Source: Natronocalculus amylovorans (GTDB lineage: Archaea > Halobacteriota > Halobacteria > Halobacteriales > Haloferacaceae). Taken from it: a stretch of 64,000 bases of DNA. A program made the position numbers and the translations under genes. This document shows positions 43,312 to 52,416 of this stretch, piece after piece. The DNA lies in the NCBI RefSeq assembly GCF_023638035.1, contig NZ_JAKRVX010000004.1, forward strand, positions 124,001 to 188,000. Reading direction: 5' to 3'. Positions within the stretch are counted from its first letter, which is position 1; every line of letters starts with the position of its first letter. The notes beneath the pieces were generated by a model, which saw nothing but the letters and a program-made list of their open reading frames with translations, did not search any database and was not told where the DNA came from.

Positions 43312-44535
43312 TCAATAGCTGTTAATTCGCGCATCTTTGTTATCTACAATTGCAAAAATAACCGATCGGATCTCGTCAGTCTGTTCTACTTGCCACCATC
43401 GATCGGAATCAACGGTAACCGAAGACAGTAGTTCGCGATTCGTCTCATCCAGTGGTTGTACAGCGATCACGTGGTCTGCCTTGTCACAGGCACGAACGAG
43501 GTCCGATCGGCACTGCTCTGAGGGTGGTGACAGTGGTGATGTTGTAATCGTTTCAAACCCGTGTGCCGTTGCGGTATCAACAGCGCTATCGGTTTTAGAG
43601 AGGATTCCGATCGATCCGGTGATACCAGATTCAGCAGCAGAAACGATCACATCACGTGCAAGCCCACCATGGCCAACAATATGGACGGTTTGTTCGCATT
43701 CATTGGATGGCACTGACGAAAGTGGCACAACACGTTGGGTCGCGGTCACAGGATCTGTCGGGATTGCGACTGACGTCTCGAATGCGGCTTCGATCGCATC
43801 TTCTCCCAATACCTCTGCAGGTGACCCCTGTGCAATCACGTCACCAGACGCAACCAACAAGAGCTCATCACAGTATCGGGCAGCCAGATCAAGATCGTGA
43901 ATGGCAGCAATTACGGTCCGTTCTTCGGATGCAAGCTCACGAACAAGCGAGAGCGTCCGCGTTGCGTGGTTGATATCCAAACTTGCAGTTGGCTCATCTA
44001 ACACCAAGAGAGGCGTCTCCTGTGCAAGCGCACGCGCAACCAACACGCGCTGGCGTTCACCACCACTGACGGCTGTAATTTGTCGATCGGCAAACTGGGA
44101 CGTCTCGGTCGTCTCGAGCGCGGCTTCGACCGCACGCACATCATCATGATCCATTGCACCAAACCGTGAAATATGTGGGTGTCGCCCCATCTCAACGATC
44201 TCACGAACGGTAAACGAAAACGAGAGCAGTGTCGACTGTGGGACCGACCCAACAAGCCGTGCCATCTCCGTTGCTCCGCATCGTGACACCGATCGGCCGG
44301 CAACGGTAATCTCTCCATCGTCGATCGGGCCGGTCCCGTTAATCGCTCGCAAGAGGGTTGTTTTCCCCGCGCCATTCGGGCCGATCACACCAACAACGCG
44401 GCCCCGATCGATCGTACATGATACATCTGACAACACCGTACTCCCACCGAGAGAGACCGAGAGCGACTCCACTGAGACGATCGGCTCCTCTGTCGCGTTT
44501 GTAGCGTCTTCGAAGTTCGCGGCTGTGGTGTTCAC
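43312..44535 (-). CDS. btuD: cobalamin/iron-type ABC transporter ATP-binding protein with C-terminal extension
   Basis: A 407-residue protein. The ABC domain (about residues 15-255) has Walker A GPNGAGKTT, signature VSGGERQRVL and Walker B LLVLDEPTASLD. After a short linker comes a 150-residue extension (TVHIVGHGGLARDVIVSAAE, GITGSIGILSKTDSAVDTA) that looks like a Rossmann-type domain of unknown role. Its start overlaps the permease stop by 4 bp, so the two are coupled. In Halobacterium a btuFCD set imports cobalamin; an iron-chelate substrate is also possible. Confidence 0.88.
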   Translation of the reverse strand: MNTTAANFEDATNATEEPIVSVESLSVSLGGSTVLSDVSCTIDRGRVVGVIGPNGAGKTTLLRAINGTGPIDDGEITVAGRSVSRCGATEMARLVGSVPQSTLLSFSFTVREIVEMGRHPHISRFGAMDHDDVRAVEAALETTETSQFADRQITAVSGGERQRVLVARALAQETPLLVLDEPTASLDINHATRTLSLVRELASEERTVIAAIHDLDLAARYCDELLLVASGDVIAQGSPAEVLGEDAIEAAFETSVAIPTDPVTATQRVVPLSSVPSNECEQTVHIVGHGGLARDVIVSAAESGITGSIGILSKTDSAVDTATAHGFETITTSPLSPPSEQCRSDLVRACDKADHVIAVQPLDETNRELLSSVTVDSDRWWQVEQTDEIRSVIFAIVDNKDARINSY

Positions 44536-45659
44536 AGGCTGTGCACCTCCCGTGAAACAAGCAGGTAGATAAAAAATGGCGCGCCGAGCGCAGCGGTTAC
44601 GATTCCGACCGGGATATCAGATGCCCCAAGCGCAGTCCGTGCGATCGTGTCGGTAATAACCAAAAACGACCCGCCGGCAAGCGCAGCCGTTGGTAACAAA
44701 ATTCGATGATCGGGGCCCACAATCAACCGAACCATGTGTGGGACAATTAGCCCCACAAAACCAATAATTCCTGACACGGCAACCGCCGCTGCAGTAATCA
44801 CACTGGAAAGAACCAACAGTATTTTTTTGGTCCGCTCAACTTCCACTCCCAACCCTTTCGCATCGGCCTCTCCAAGCAGGAGGACATTGAGATCGCGTCC
44901 GTACGCCAAAATAATGAGAAACAGCAGCGGTACAAGCACGAACGTGATGCCGACATCGCCCCAGCGAGCGTTTCCAAAATGTCCCATAAGCCAGTGGACA
45001 ACTTGACGGAGGCTTTCACCGCTGTAGAGCTGTAAAAACGTAATCACCGAACCTAAAAACGCCTGTATTGCAATCCCTGCGAGCAACAGCGTCGCAACTG
45101 GTGTTTTCCCACCCTCTGTTGCAATCATATATACGACAAATGCAGTTACGACCGCGCCGACAAATGCAGCCCCGCGAAGCCCCATTCCGAATGGGATCAT
45201 CGCAGGCGCAACAATGAACGCGACTGCCCCAACCGCCGCACCTGAGGAGACGCCAATAATTGAGGGATCGGCCATCGGATTACGGAAAAAGCCCTGCATA
45301 ACGGTCCCTGCAGTTGCAAGTGCAAACCCCACCGCTGCGGCAAGCAGAATCCGAGGGAGTCGAACCCCAATTACGATCTGTTCATGCACCCGATCGGTTG
45401 CAAACGAAAACGGAGCTCCCCAGACGATATTCATCGCCGGGATCTGGAGCACACTAGATCCGATCGACACCTGATCAGACGAAACGGCAACCCCAACCGG
45501 GATTGACACCGCATTCAATATTACCTTCAGAACGTTGATCGGTTCAATATACACCGGCCCGATCCCTGCACTGACAATAATCGAGAGACACAAAAGCGCC
45601 GCTAACCACGCAGCGTGTGCTACAGCGGTTCGGCGCGCTGTCATCATATACAAGCGCAC
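44532..45659 (-). CDS. btuC: FecCD/BtuC-type ABC permease
   Basis: A 375-residue permease with about ten hydrophobic segments and the FecCD motifs RLPRILLAAAVGFALA, MQGFFRNPMADPSIIGVSSG, and GIIGFVGLIVPHMVRLIVG at the membrane-cytoplasm contact site. The first Met group (MRLYMMTARR) leaves the exact start uncertain by four codons. Only about 45 bp separate it from the divergent substrate-binding gene, so they share one promoter region (TAAATACTTATT). Confidence 0.92.
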   Translation of the reverse strand: MRLYMMTARRTAVAHAAWLAALLCLSIIVSAGIGPVYIEPINVLKVILNAVSIPVGVAVSSDQVSIGSSVLQIPAMNIVWGAPFSFATDRVHEQIVIGVRLPRILLAAAVGFALATAGTVMQGFFRNPMADPSIIGVSSGAAVGAVAFIVAPAMIPFGMGLRGAAFVGAVVTAFVVYMIATEGGKTPVATLLLAGIAIQAFLGSVITFLQLYSGESLRQVVHWLMGHFGNARWGDVGITFVLVPLLFLIILAYGRDLNVLLLGEADAKGLGVEVERTKKILLVLSSVITAAAVAVSGIIGFVGLIVPHMVRLIVGPDHRILLPTAALAGGSFLVITDTIARTALGASDIPVGIVTAALGAPFFIYLLVSREVHSL

Positions 45660-45704
45660 TTGCAGTAGGTAAATACTTATTGCATTACTGTCTTCGTATG
45701 GACG

Positions 45705-46874
45705 ATGTCACTTCGTCACCACACCAAAGTATTGCTTCTTATTCTGATGGTGTCGCTTGCTGCGATCGGTGCGACACCGATGGCTGCAACTGCCGCACCA
45801 ACCGCAACCGATGCCGCCTCAGTACAGACCGCCGAAGAATGCGAGTTCCCGATTACACTCACTGATGCAACGGGAGAAGAGGTGACGCTTGAGGAACCAC
45901 CGGAACGAGTTACAACAACAAATCCAAGCGTCGCACAGATTATGTGGGAGATTGGGGGTGCCGAGCAAGTCGTTGGTACGTCACAGTTCGCCCACTATCT
46001 TGATGGCGCTGAGGACCGAACAAACGTCTCCTCGACAGAGTTTGGTGTCAATATCGAACTTGTCGTGAGCACCGAGCCGGATCTCGTGCTTGCACCATCT
46101 GCAACAAGCGTCGAGACGGTCGAAGCCCTCCGCGATGCAGGGTTGACGGTCTATCACTTCCCGGAAGAAACCGACTTCGATGAGGTTCGAGAAGCGACCA
46201 CGATCGTCGGCCAACTCACCGGGAACTGCGAAGGTGCGGCCGAAGCAAATGCGTGGATGGATGCAAACGTTGAGGCAGCCGCTACCGCAACTACAGATGC
46301 CGATCGCCCGGGCATTATGTATCCACTCGGTGGCGACTTTGTTGTCGGTGGAGACACGTTTATCCATGAAATGATCGTCGCATCCGGCGGCGACAACCTT
46401 GCGGCCGACGAGTTTGACGGCTATCAAGTGATGAACGATGAAGTTGTTCTGTCGCTCGATCCGGAATATCTTATTGCGACCGAAGAGTCCACGTTTGTGC
46501 TTGAAGAGGAACCATACGCATCAACGCGTGCGGTTGAAAATGATGCGATCGTGATGATGGAGGTCAACTACCTCAACCAGCCTGCACCACGAAGCGTGGT
46601 GTTCTCGGTGCAGAATCTCACCGCAGAACTTCATCCTGATCTGTACGATGAGAGCGACTTTGTGAGCAGAGCGGAGGCTGCAGCGCTGGTCGATTCCGAT
46701 TCAGCAACTGATGATGCGGACACCGACGATGCTGGAGATGACGCAACACCGACAGAGACTGCAGCCGACGATGCAGCCGGCGATGCTGACACGGACACAA
46801 CGATCCCTGGATTTGGTCCCGTCGCCGCGATCGCTGCACTGATACTGAGTGTGTTGTACTTCCGACGCGACTAA
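45705..46874 (+). CDS. btuF: PGF-CTERM substrate-binding protein (BtuF-like)
   Basis: A 389-residue protein with a signal peptide (LLLILMVSLAAIGATPMAAT), a periplasmic-binding-protein class III domain starting ECEFPITLTDATG, VSTEPDLVLAP at the hinge, and DGYQVMNDE. An Asp/Thr-rich stalk (ATPTETAADDAAG) leads to a PGF-CTERM tail (PGFGPVAAIAALILSVLYF-RRD). It should be anchored via ArtA and capture cobalamin or a siderophore for the BtuC/BtuD pair encoded divergently. Confidence 0.9.
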   Translation: MSLRHHTKVLLLILMVSLAAIGATPMAATAAPTATDAASVQTAEECEFPITLTDATGEEVTLEEPPERVTTTNPSVAQIMWEIGGAEQVVGTSQFAHYLDGAEDRTNVSSTEFGVNIELVVSTEPDLVLAPSATSVETVEALRDAGLTVYHFPEETDFDEVREATTIVGQLTGNCEGAAEANAWMDANVEAAATATTDADRPGIMYPLGGDFVVGGDTFIHEMIVASGGDNLAADEFDGYQVMNDEVVLSLDPEYLIATEESTFVLEEEPYASTRAVENDAIVMMEVNYLNQPAPRSVVFSVQNLTAELHPDLYDESDFVSRAEAAALVDSDSATDDADTDDAGDDATPTETAADDAAGDADTDTTIPGFGPVAAIAALILSVLYFRRD

Positions 46875-46926
46875 CACGCTGTAGAACTCCGAAACCGTAT
46901 TAGGAGGGGCGACCAGTGATTAGCGT

Positions 46927-47205
46927 ATGGTCGAGAACGTCATCTACCCCGCCTATTTTGATATCGAGCTGACCCGATCGGAGGGGCGGCGCGTCCCGAA
47001 AGATCTCGCAGTCGAAGAGCCAACTGTTGATGAGCTTGCAAAAGCCGTCCAACAGGTTGGATACGATGCCACCATCGAACGAGACATGACCTACTCCCGT
47101 GAGTACGAACCACGAGGAAGAGTGCTTGTGAACCGATCGGACGACTCCTCAAAGAACGACCTTGTGCAAGCAGTGGCCGCTTATATTGGCATCCTCAGAG
47201 GGTAA
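46927..47205 (+). CDS. srp19: signal recognition particle 19 kDa protein
   Basis: A 92-residue protein with the SRP19 pattern: [20 protein letters not shown] (RNA-binding N-terminal fold), [15 protein letters not shown], and RGRVLVNR. It binds SRP RNA and helps SRP54 load. The next gene (gar1) starts 4 bp after its stop. Confidence 0.93.
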   Translation: MVENVIYPAYFDIELTRSEGRRVPKDLAVEEPTVDELAKAVQQVGYDATIERDMTYSREYEPRGRVLVNRSDDSSKNDLVQAVAAYIGILRG

Positions 47206-47209
47206 TACA

Positions 47210-47443
47210 ATGGCATTAGCACGTGTTGGGACGGTTTCTCGAACCGCTGGTGGGCTTGCGATCGTCCGCTGTCGCGATGAGACCTACCCTGATATCGGAA
47301 CGATGGTTGTTGATGAATCGCTCTCGTCTGTTGGCCGTGTGGTCGATGTGTTCGGGCCGACCGATCGCCCATATGTTGGCATTACTGTCGACGATGACAT
47401 CTCGCTTGCGTCGATCGTTGGGAAAAAACTGTACGCAAGATAA
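47210..47443 (+). CDS. gar1: H/ACA RNP component Gar1
   Basis: Start at ATG 47210 (MALARVGTVS), 77 residues. The compact Gar1 beta-barrel: VGTVSRTAGGLAIVRC, VVDESLSSVGRVVDVFG, DRPYVGITV and ISLASIVGKKLY. It joins Cbf5, Nop10 and L7Ae in the guide-RNA pseudouridylation particle. Gene order srp19-gar1 is frequent in haloarchaea. Confidence 0.92.
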   Translation: MALARVGTVSRTAGGLAIVRCRDETYPDIGTMVVDESLSSVGRVVDVFGPTDRPYVGITVDDDISLASIVGKKLYAR

Positions 47444-47482
47444 AACACAATCCCCATACCGATCGCTCTCGAAACAATCTCC

Positions 47483-48442
47483 ATGTTCCCTCGCGAGTAT
47501 CGTGGTGTCGCCTTTGCGCTCTTTCTTTTTGTTATCGTACAAGTCGGGGCCTTAGCTCTCGTACAGACATTTTTTGAGCAGGGTTACCAAGCTGTTGAGA
47601 ACCCGGATGACCCAACAAACAGTATCATCTACATCGGTGCGATTTTTGTTGCCACCGGACTGATGCTTGCAGCGTTCAAATATAATCTTGATTGGGTTAT
47701 TCGGCTGCTTATTATCTTTACCAGCGGGATGCTTGCGTACTTCGTGTTTGCGGCGCTCCTTCCGCCGGTTGTGAGTCTCGCACTTGGCGGCGGCATCATT
47801 ATCGCGCTTTATGTCTACCCCGAATGGTATGTGATCGACACCGCTGGTGTGCTTATGGGTGCGGGTGCAGCAGGCATCTTTGGCATTACGTTCGGGATTC
47901 TTCCAGCACTTATTCTATTGATTGTGCTCGCCGTTTACGATGTGATTAGCGTCTACGGGACCGAACATATGCTTGATCTTGCAGACGGGGTGATGGATCT
48001 CAAAATCCCAGTCTTGTTGATTATCCCGCTTACACTCTCGTATTCGATCCTCTCAGATGGTGATTCGGATACGGATACAGATTCGGATAGCGATACAGAT
48101 ACGAATTCTGATACTGCGGGTGAGCAGGACGATCGAAGCCGGGATGCATTCTTCATCGGGCTTGGCGATGCTGTCATCCCTGCGGTGCTTATCGCGAGTG
48201 CGGCGTTCTTTTCGCCAGCCCCTACCTACGACCTTTCGATCGTTGTCCTCAACACACCCGCGTTGCTTGCAGCGATCGGCATGAACATTGGTCTCCTCAT
48301 TCTGATGTGGATGGTAATGAAGGGACGTGCACATGCCGGCTTACCGCTCCTCAATGGCGGTGTCATCGGTGGCTACCTCCTTGGATCCCTCATCGCAGGC
48401 GTGCCACTGCTTGAGGCGGTCGGGCTCGCAGGCTTCCTCTGA
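47483..48442 (+). CDS. presenilin/SPP-family intramembrane aspartyl protease
   Basis: A 319-residue A22-type protease with nine hydrophobic segments. Catalytic YD (Tyr152-Asp153) in VLAVYDVISVYG and GLGD (Asp229) in GLGDAVIPAVL. The region between has an Asp/Ser-rich loop (SDTDTDSDSDTDTNSDT) encoded by GATTCGGATACG-type repeats. C-terminal PALLAAIG and LLNGG follow the family pattern. It would cut transmembrane helices, for example signal peptides. Confidence 0.9.
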   Translation: MFPREYRGVAFALFLFVIVQVGALALVQTFFEQGYQAVENPDDPTNSIIYIGAIFVATGLMLAAFKYNLDWVIRLLIIFTSGMLAYFVFAALLPPVVSLALGGGIIIALYVYPEWYVIDTAGVLMGAGAAGIFGITFGILPALILLIVLAVYDVISVYGTEHMLDLADGVMDLKIPVLLIIPLTLSYSILSDGDSDTDTDSDSDTDTNSDTAGEQDDRSRDAFFIGLGDAVIPAVLIASAAFFSPAPTYDLSIVVLNTPALLAAIGMNIGLLILMWMVMKGRAHAGLPLLNGGVIGGYLLGSLIAGVPLLEAVGLAGFL

Positions 48443-48480
48443 GAAACAATTAATTCCCTTCGTTGAGGAGGTCTCCACAC

Positions 48481-48888
48481 ATGGACATCCTCCGCTCGAT
48501 CGATTCGACGAACTTTACACCACTTACAGTATTCCTGTCCGTCGTTGTTCTCGCGAGCGCAGGGACAGTCTTTTTTCCACAGCTCCCAGTGCAGATTCCC
48601 ACCGCTTTGTGGCTTATATTGACGCTTGGTGTTCCAACACTGCTTGCGATCGTCGCACTGCTTGCAGCCGTTGGTGATGGATTTTGTATCCACACGTTTG
48701 TTGAACAGCTCCTTTCGATCGGGACGCTTGTACTTGTGGGATGGACGATCGCCACAGTACTCTTCAGTAGTAGCGGTGGTGTTAATTTCGGCCCGCTGTT
48801 CGTGCTTGTCGCTGCGAGTGTGCTTGCCATCACACTCCTTTCTGGTTTGTTTGTCGAGGCACTCAAAACGCGCTCTCCAACGGCTTGA
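48481..48888 (+). CDS. four-segment membrane protein
   Basis: Start taken at ATG 48481 (MDILRSIDST), 135 residues with four hydrophobic segments (LSVVVLASAGTVFF, LWLILTLGVPTLLAIVALL, LVLVGWTIATVLF, LFVLVAASVLAIT). No motif for a function. It follows the protease gene by 38 bp and converges with the PUA gene. Confidence 0.75.
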   Translation: MDILRSIDSTNFTPLTVFLSVVVLASAGTVFFPQLPVQIPTALWLILTLGVPTLLAIVALLAAVGDGFCIHTFVEQLLSIGTLVLVGWTIATVLFSSSGGVNFGPLFVLVAASVLAITLLSGLFVEALKTRSPTA

Positions 48889-48920
48889 GATAGGACGATG
48901 TCCGCTCGATCGAGAGGATC

Positions 48921-49406
48921 TTAGTGCTTGCCATCTCGAACTTTGACTGCCATCCCGCTTGCAAAGTCCATCATCCCATCCGCAGACAACTCCGCTCGGC
49001 CCACACCCAGTAGCTCCCCATCGTAGTGTTCAACGAGTATCTCATCACCCGGTCGAATCACTGGGTCAACATCCTGGACGAACTTCGCAAAGACGTTTTT
49101 TCCATCTCGGACAAATGGTGCAGAGTCGTCACCAACAATAACCCGATATGCCGGTGATTCGAGTGCGTCCGCGAGCCGTTCCCCACCAGCGTAGCCAAGC
49201 GTGAATCGTCCATCCGTCGCGTAGGTGACCACACGCGTTCCGGAGACGATGATTTGTCGCGGGCGTCCGCTGCTTGTTCGTCGAATATCGATCGGCTCAT
49301 CAGTGGGAAACAGTGCGTTTCCAGCACCAGCACCGAACTGGTAATCCGCAATCGTTCGGAGCGATCGAAGCGACGCTCGATCGGCGTCCGACAGCTGTGT
49401 ACTCAT
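48921..49406 (-). CDS. PUA-domain RNA-binding protein
   Basis: A 161-residue protein. The C-terminal half is a PUA domain: VFAKFVQDVDPVIRPGDEIL, VEHYDGELLGVGRAELSADGM. The N-terminal half (LRTIADYQFGAGAGNALFP) is typical of archaeal PUA-domain proteins related to the tRNA-guanine transglycosylase C-terminal family. Probable RNA modification or ribosome role; no catalytic domain. Confidence 0.88.
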   Translation of the reverse strand: MSTQLSDADRASLRSLRTIADYQFGAGAGNALFPTDEPIDIRRTSSGRPRQIIVSGTRVVTYATDGRFTLGYAGGERLADALESPAYRVIVGDDSAPFVRDGKNVFAKFVQDVDPVIRPGDEILVEHYDGELLGVGRAELSADGMMDFASGMAVKVRDGKH

Positions 49407-49458
49407 ATATATGCTCGTTTCTGACGCCGGTAGAAAGCGGTTGCGTCCTTACCACCGC

Positions 49459-49659
49459 TCATCGGCGCCTCGTTGGTTTGGTCGGCAACAGCCGAATCCG
49501 AACCACCGCTAACATGACAAAAAAGAGCACCCCAAACGTCACGCCGATCGCAGTGCTTTGAAACGCCACACGCCCGAATGCAAGCCCGATCGCCATCCCG
49601 ACAATAAACGGAACTGCAAGCAACTCAACAGGAAACGGTTCTGAAGACTCTTCTGACAT
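49459..49659 (-). CDS. small membrane protein
   Basis: A 66-residue protein with two hydrophobic segments (LLAVPFIVGMAIGLAFG and IGVTFGVLFFVMLAVV) and an RRR-type basic C-terminus. It starts 2 bp downstream of the NYN gene's stop on the same strand, so the two form an operon. Function unknown. Confidence 0.7.
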   Translation of the reverse strand: MSEESSEPFPVELLAVPFIVGMAIGLAFGRVAFQSTAIGVTFGVLFFVMLAVVRIRLLPTKPTRRR

Positions 49660-49660
49660 A

Positions 49661-50158
49661 CTACAGTAAGAATGTCTCTTCCCGCTCAGCTAAATTAATG
49701 AAGGTATCGGACGCAGCTACCAGTTCATCTGCTGTTGAGGAGCCGAATCCCATGACCTCAACTTTAACGCCCTCATGTCGAAGGTGTGAGCAAAGCCGCG
49801 AAAAATCGCCATCACCAGTACAGAGGACAATCGCATCAACATGGGAGGCAAGCGTTACTGCATCGAGGCTCATTCCAACATCCCAATCCGCTTTTTTTGA
49901 GCCATCTCCGAATGTTTTGATATCCTTGATTTTAGTCTCAAACCCGATATCAGTCAGTGCATCAAAAAACGTCTCTTCCTCTGGTGAATCTGCCCGGATG
50001 ACATACGCAATCGCTCGGACGAGCGATCGGTCCGCGACTGCTTTTTCAAGCAGTGAGGAGTAGTCAATATTCCGTGAGTAGAGACTTTGCGCCGTATGAT
50101 AGAGGTTCTGTGAATCCGCAATCACAGCAACCCGTTGGTGCGGGTGAATATCTGTCAT
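49661..50158 (-). CDS. NYN-domain (LabA/DUF88) nuclease-like protein
   Basis: A 165-residue PIN-like fold. VAVIADSQNLYHTAQ contributes the first Asp, DVGMSLDAVTLAS the next, and LCTGDGDFSRLCSHLRHEGVKVEVMG is the classic LabA/DUF88 core. Such proteins are RNA-degrading or RNA-binding enzymes with unclear targets in archaea. Encoded with a small membrane protein. Confidence 0.88.
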   Translation of the reverse strand: MTDIHPHQRVAVIADSQNLYHTAQSLYSRNIDYSSLLEKAVADRSLVRAIAYVIRADSPEEETFFDALTDIGFETKIKDIKTFGDGSKKADWDVGMSLDAVTLASHVDAIVLCTGDGDFSRLCSHLRHEGVKVEVMGFGSSTADELVAASDTFINLAEREETFLL

Positions 50159-50299
50159 ATATACGCTCCATCGCGTGGTTCCTTAGTCTTTGGTGCTTTG
50201 ACACCAATCCACCTCACGGAGAGAGCCTCACCGCTTCTAGTGTAGGCGAATCCATCAGTGACCGTACGATTAAGACGCCACAAAACAAATAGTGATGTA

Positions 50300-50542
50300 A
50301 TGGCTTCTACAGGCCCAACCGACGAGTATGGTGAAATGAATGAGACCCAGACGTGGCCTGAGCTAGCGATCGCAGTCTATGACCGGCTCACAGGCCGTGG
50401 TGCAGAAATCACGTACGAGTTTGAGGATATGGAGGTTGACGTCCCAAACAAAATCGGTGATGATGCAGACCATGCCCGGTGGAGACTTGACGGGACGCTC
50501 AAAGTGAGCACCCGAGCAAAGTCTGAGAATAAACTGAAGTGA
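50300..50542 (+). CDS. amphi-Trp domain protein 1
   Basis: Start taken at ATG 50300, 80 residues. The C-terminal half, YEFEDMEVDVPNKIGDDAD followed by HARWRLDGTLKVS, is the amphi-Trp motif: a beta-hairpin with a buried Trp-containing WRLDGT core. Such domains are short and of unknown function. A second copy is at 51016-51309, with one unrelated gene between. Confidence 0.8.
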   Translation: MASTGPTDEYGEMNETQTWPELAIAVYDRLTGRGAEITYEFEDMEVDVPNKIGDDADHARWRLDGTLKVSTRAKSENKLK

Positions 50543-50563
50543 AGTGAGCTGGACTGACCTGAA

Positions 50564-50947
50564 GTGACAACTGTGAGCCGTGAGCCACCGTTTACCGAGA
50601 CGTTCGTCCTGGACGCAGAGCTTACGCTCTCTCACGGAGATACAACGTTTTCGATTTGGTCCGAAGGAGGCCGGTTGGTACTCAATGCACCATCAATCCG
50701 ATCGCTCAGACTATTGGATCAACTACTGACGACAGAAGCGCTCCCAGAGCAACTCACAACGCTCCGAAGCGAACTAGTCACTGCTGGCCCACCACTAGAA
50801 TTGCAGGTTCGGCGTGTGCCGATCGCTCGAAGTTGTGACCCTAAAGAGACATCATCACGTGGTGAAATCCACACGACATATGCAGACCACTCGATTCTGG
50901 TTCTTCCGCGCGGGCTTTTATCAGCCGCAATCAGGTGGCTACCCTAA
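50564..50947 (+). CDS. hypothetical protein between amphi-Trp genes
   Basis: A 127-residue protein from GTG 50564. It is beta-rich and then helical: FSIWSEGGRLVLNAPSIRS, LTTEALPEQLTTLRSELVTA. The middle resembles the companion protein often encoded beside amphi-Trp genes, but I cannot name the family. It sits 21 bp after the first amphi-Trp gene, and the three appear to form one operon. Confidence 0.6.
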   Translation: MTTVSREPPFTETFVLDAELTLSHGDTTFSIWSEGGRLVLNAPSIRSLRLLDQLLTTEALPEQLTTLRSELVTAGPPLELQVRRVPIARSCDPKETSSRGEIHTTYADHSILVLPRGLLSAAIRWLP

Positions 50948-51015
50948 CCCAAGGTGGCGCTGCACCAACTGAAAATCGCCGGTGGAATAACTATGCTGGA
51001 ACACCGAGTAGATGT

Positions 51016-51309
51016 ATGAGTATGGACGGCTCTACTGAGCACGCCGTTTCGGATGATGTATCAGCGGATTCATGGCTTGCAATGGTCGATCGGCTCCTTG
51101 ATGAGGGTGTTGATAGGGCAGAAGCGATCGAATTAACGGCTGAAGAACTTGATGTTGATATTCCGACACGGTTTGGAACTGATGCAGCGCGCGCGAACTG
51201 GCGATTCAACGGGACGGTTCGGGTAACGATTGATGGCAACCGAGCACCGCTTGCAGCGTGGCTCAAACTCTGGAATAACCGACTTGATTCCGAACAACCG
51301 GATTCGTAA
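51016..51309 (+). CDS. amphi-Trp domain protein 2
   Basis: Start at ATG 51016 (MSMDGSTEHA), 97 residues; the frame is open upstream to GTG 50935 but that sequence is not protein-like. ELDVDIPTRFGTDAARANWRF followed by NGTVRVTID is the amphi-Trp core, then a short C-terminal helix (LAAWLKLWNNRL). Probably a diverged duplicate of the gene at 50300. Confidence 0.8.
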   Translation: MSMDGSTEHAVSDDVSADSWLAMVDRLLDEGVDRAEAIELTAEELDVDIPTRFGTDAARANWRFNGTVRVTIDGNRAPLAAWLKLWNNRLDSEQPDS

Positions 51310-51314
51310 GCTAA

Positions 51315-52334
51315 CTACGCTGGTTTTGGAAATGACAGTCCAAATGTTGTTCCAGAATCACTATCACCTTCGACCCACACCTGCCCACCGTAGGTTTTGA
51401 GCAACGCATCCACAAAGAAGAGACTCATTCCGTCACCGTGATTTAGCGGACTTGTTTCACAGCGTCCGAATAGCTCGTCTGGATCGGTCACCGAAATTCC
51501 GGGCCCGTTATCGGATATATACACCACGACAGCAGCCGGTGTCTCCTCGATTGTTACCTCAACAACCGGTGTTTTCGACGTGTTATGGACAATCCCATTT
51601 TCAATGATTTTCTCAAACGCATCTCCGACTGCATGATTTGCAGTTGCCCGATATGGGGCCTCAGTTGTGGGGCCAACCACTGTTGCCTCTGGATACTGTT
51701 GTTGTATTGCAGTGACTGCATCGTGGAGAAATGAGTCAATACGGACTGCCGACGTGACCTCATCATCTCGCGTGAGCAGATACTCGAGTTTTCTGGCCGT
51801 ATGTGCACGATCGACAATCTTGTCAAGCCGACCTTGTACCATCTCAAACTGTGCTTTCTCTTCTTCTGTTGTTACACGATCGGAGAGCAGCTGCACATAT
51901 CCTTGAACCACGTTAATATCATTTCGAATATTGTGCCGCAGCACACGGCTTAATAGGTTGAGCGATCTCGTGTACTGCCGTTGTTTTGTGAGGTCCGTAA
52001 ATACTCCTGCCAAACAAATAACCTCGTTATCTTCAGTAATTGGAACTGCAGATCCAACACCGTATATGACGGTTCCATCTTGCGCCAGGAGTTCAGTTTC
52101 GCCGTGCCATGTTTCGTTGTTAAGCGTTGCTGAAGCCACTTCTTCGAGAACTTCCTCATCAAAAAGAATGTCCGTAACTGGTGTCCCTAACAGCGTTGAT
52201 AGATCGTCATATCGAAGGAATTTCACTGCAGCCTCGTTTGCATCTTCTATGACGAAATTGCAGCCGATGATTAACGCGGGGTTCTGGATTGACCGAAACA
52301 CATCTTCATAAACCTTGGAGGAATAGTCGGCCAT
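51315..52334 (-). CDS. PAS-domain sensor histidine kinase
   Basis: A 339-residue soluble kinase with one PAS domain (residues about 10-120: VFRSIQNPALIIGCNFVIED) and a kinase core with H-box SRVLRHNIRNDINVVQGY (His about 140), N-box FEKIIENGIVHN and G-boxes DNGPGIS and NHGDGMSLFF. The NGDGMSL replaces the usual G-x-GLGL, so ATP-lid function may be altered. No partner receiver nearby. Confidence 0.88.
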   Translation of the reverse strand: MADYSSKVYEDVFRSIQNPALIIGCNFVIEDANEAAVKFLRYDDLSTLLGTPVTDILFDEEVLEEVASATLNNETWHGETELLAQDGTVIYGVGSAVPITEDNEVICLAGVFTDLTKQRQYTRSLNLLSRVLRHNIRNDINVVQGYVQLLSDRVTTEEEKAQFEMVQGRLDKIVDRAHTARKLEYLLTRDDEVTSAVRIDSFLHDAVTAIQQQYPEATVVGPTTEAPYRATANHAVGDAFEKIIENGIVHNTSKTPVVEVTIEETPAAVVVYISDNGPGISVTDPDELFGRCETSPLNHGDGMSLFFVDALLKTYGGQVWVEGDSDSGTTFGLSFPKPA

Positions 52335-52416
52335 TCAACTGATAAACAAACGATGCGATCGTATAATAATTTTGTTCAAAATATCAATTAAGATACTAGT
52401 ATGTGTATTTCAAATA

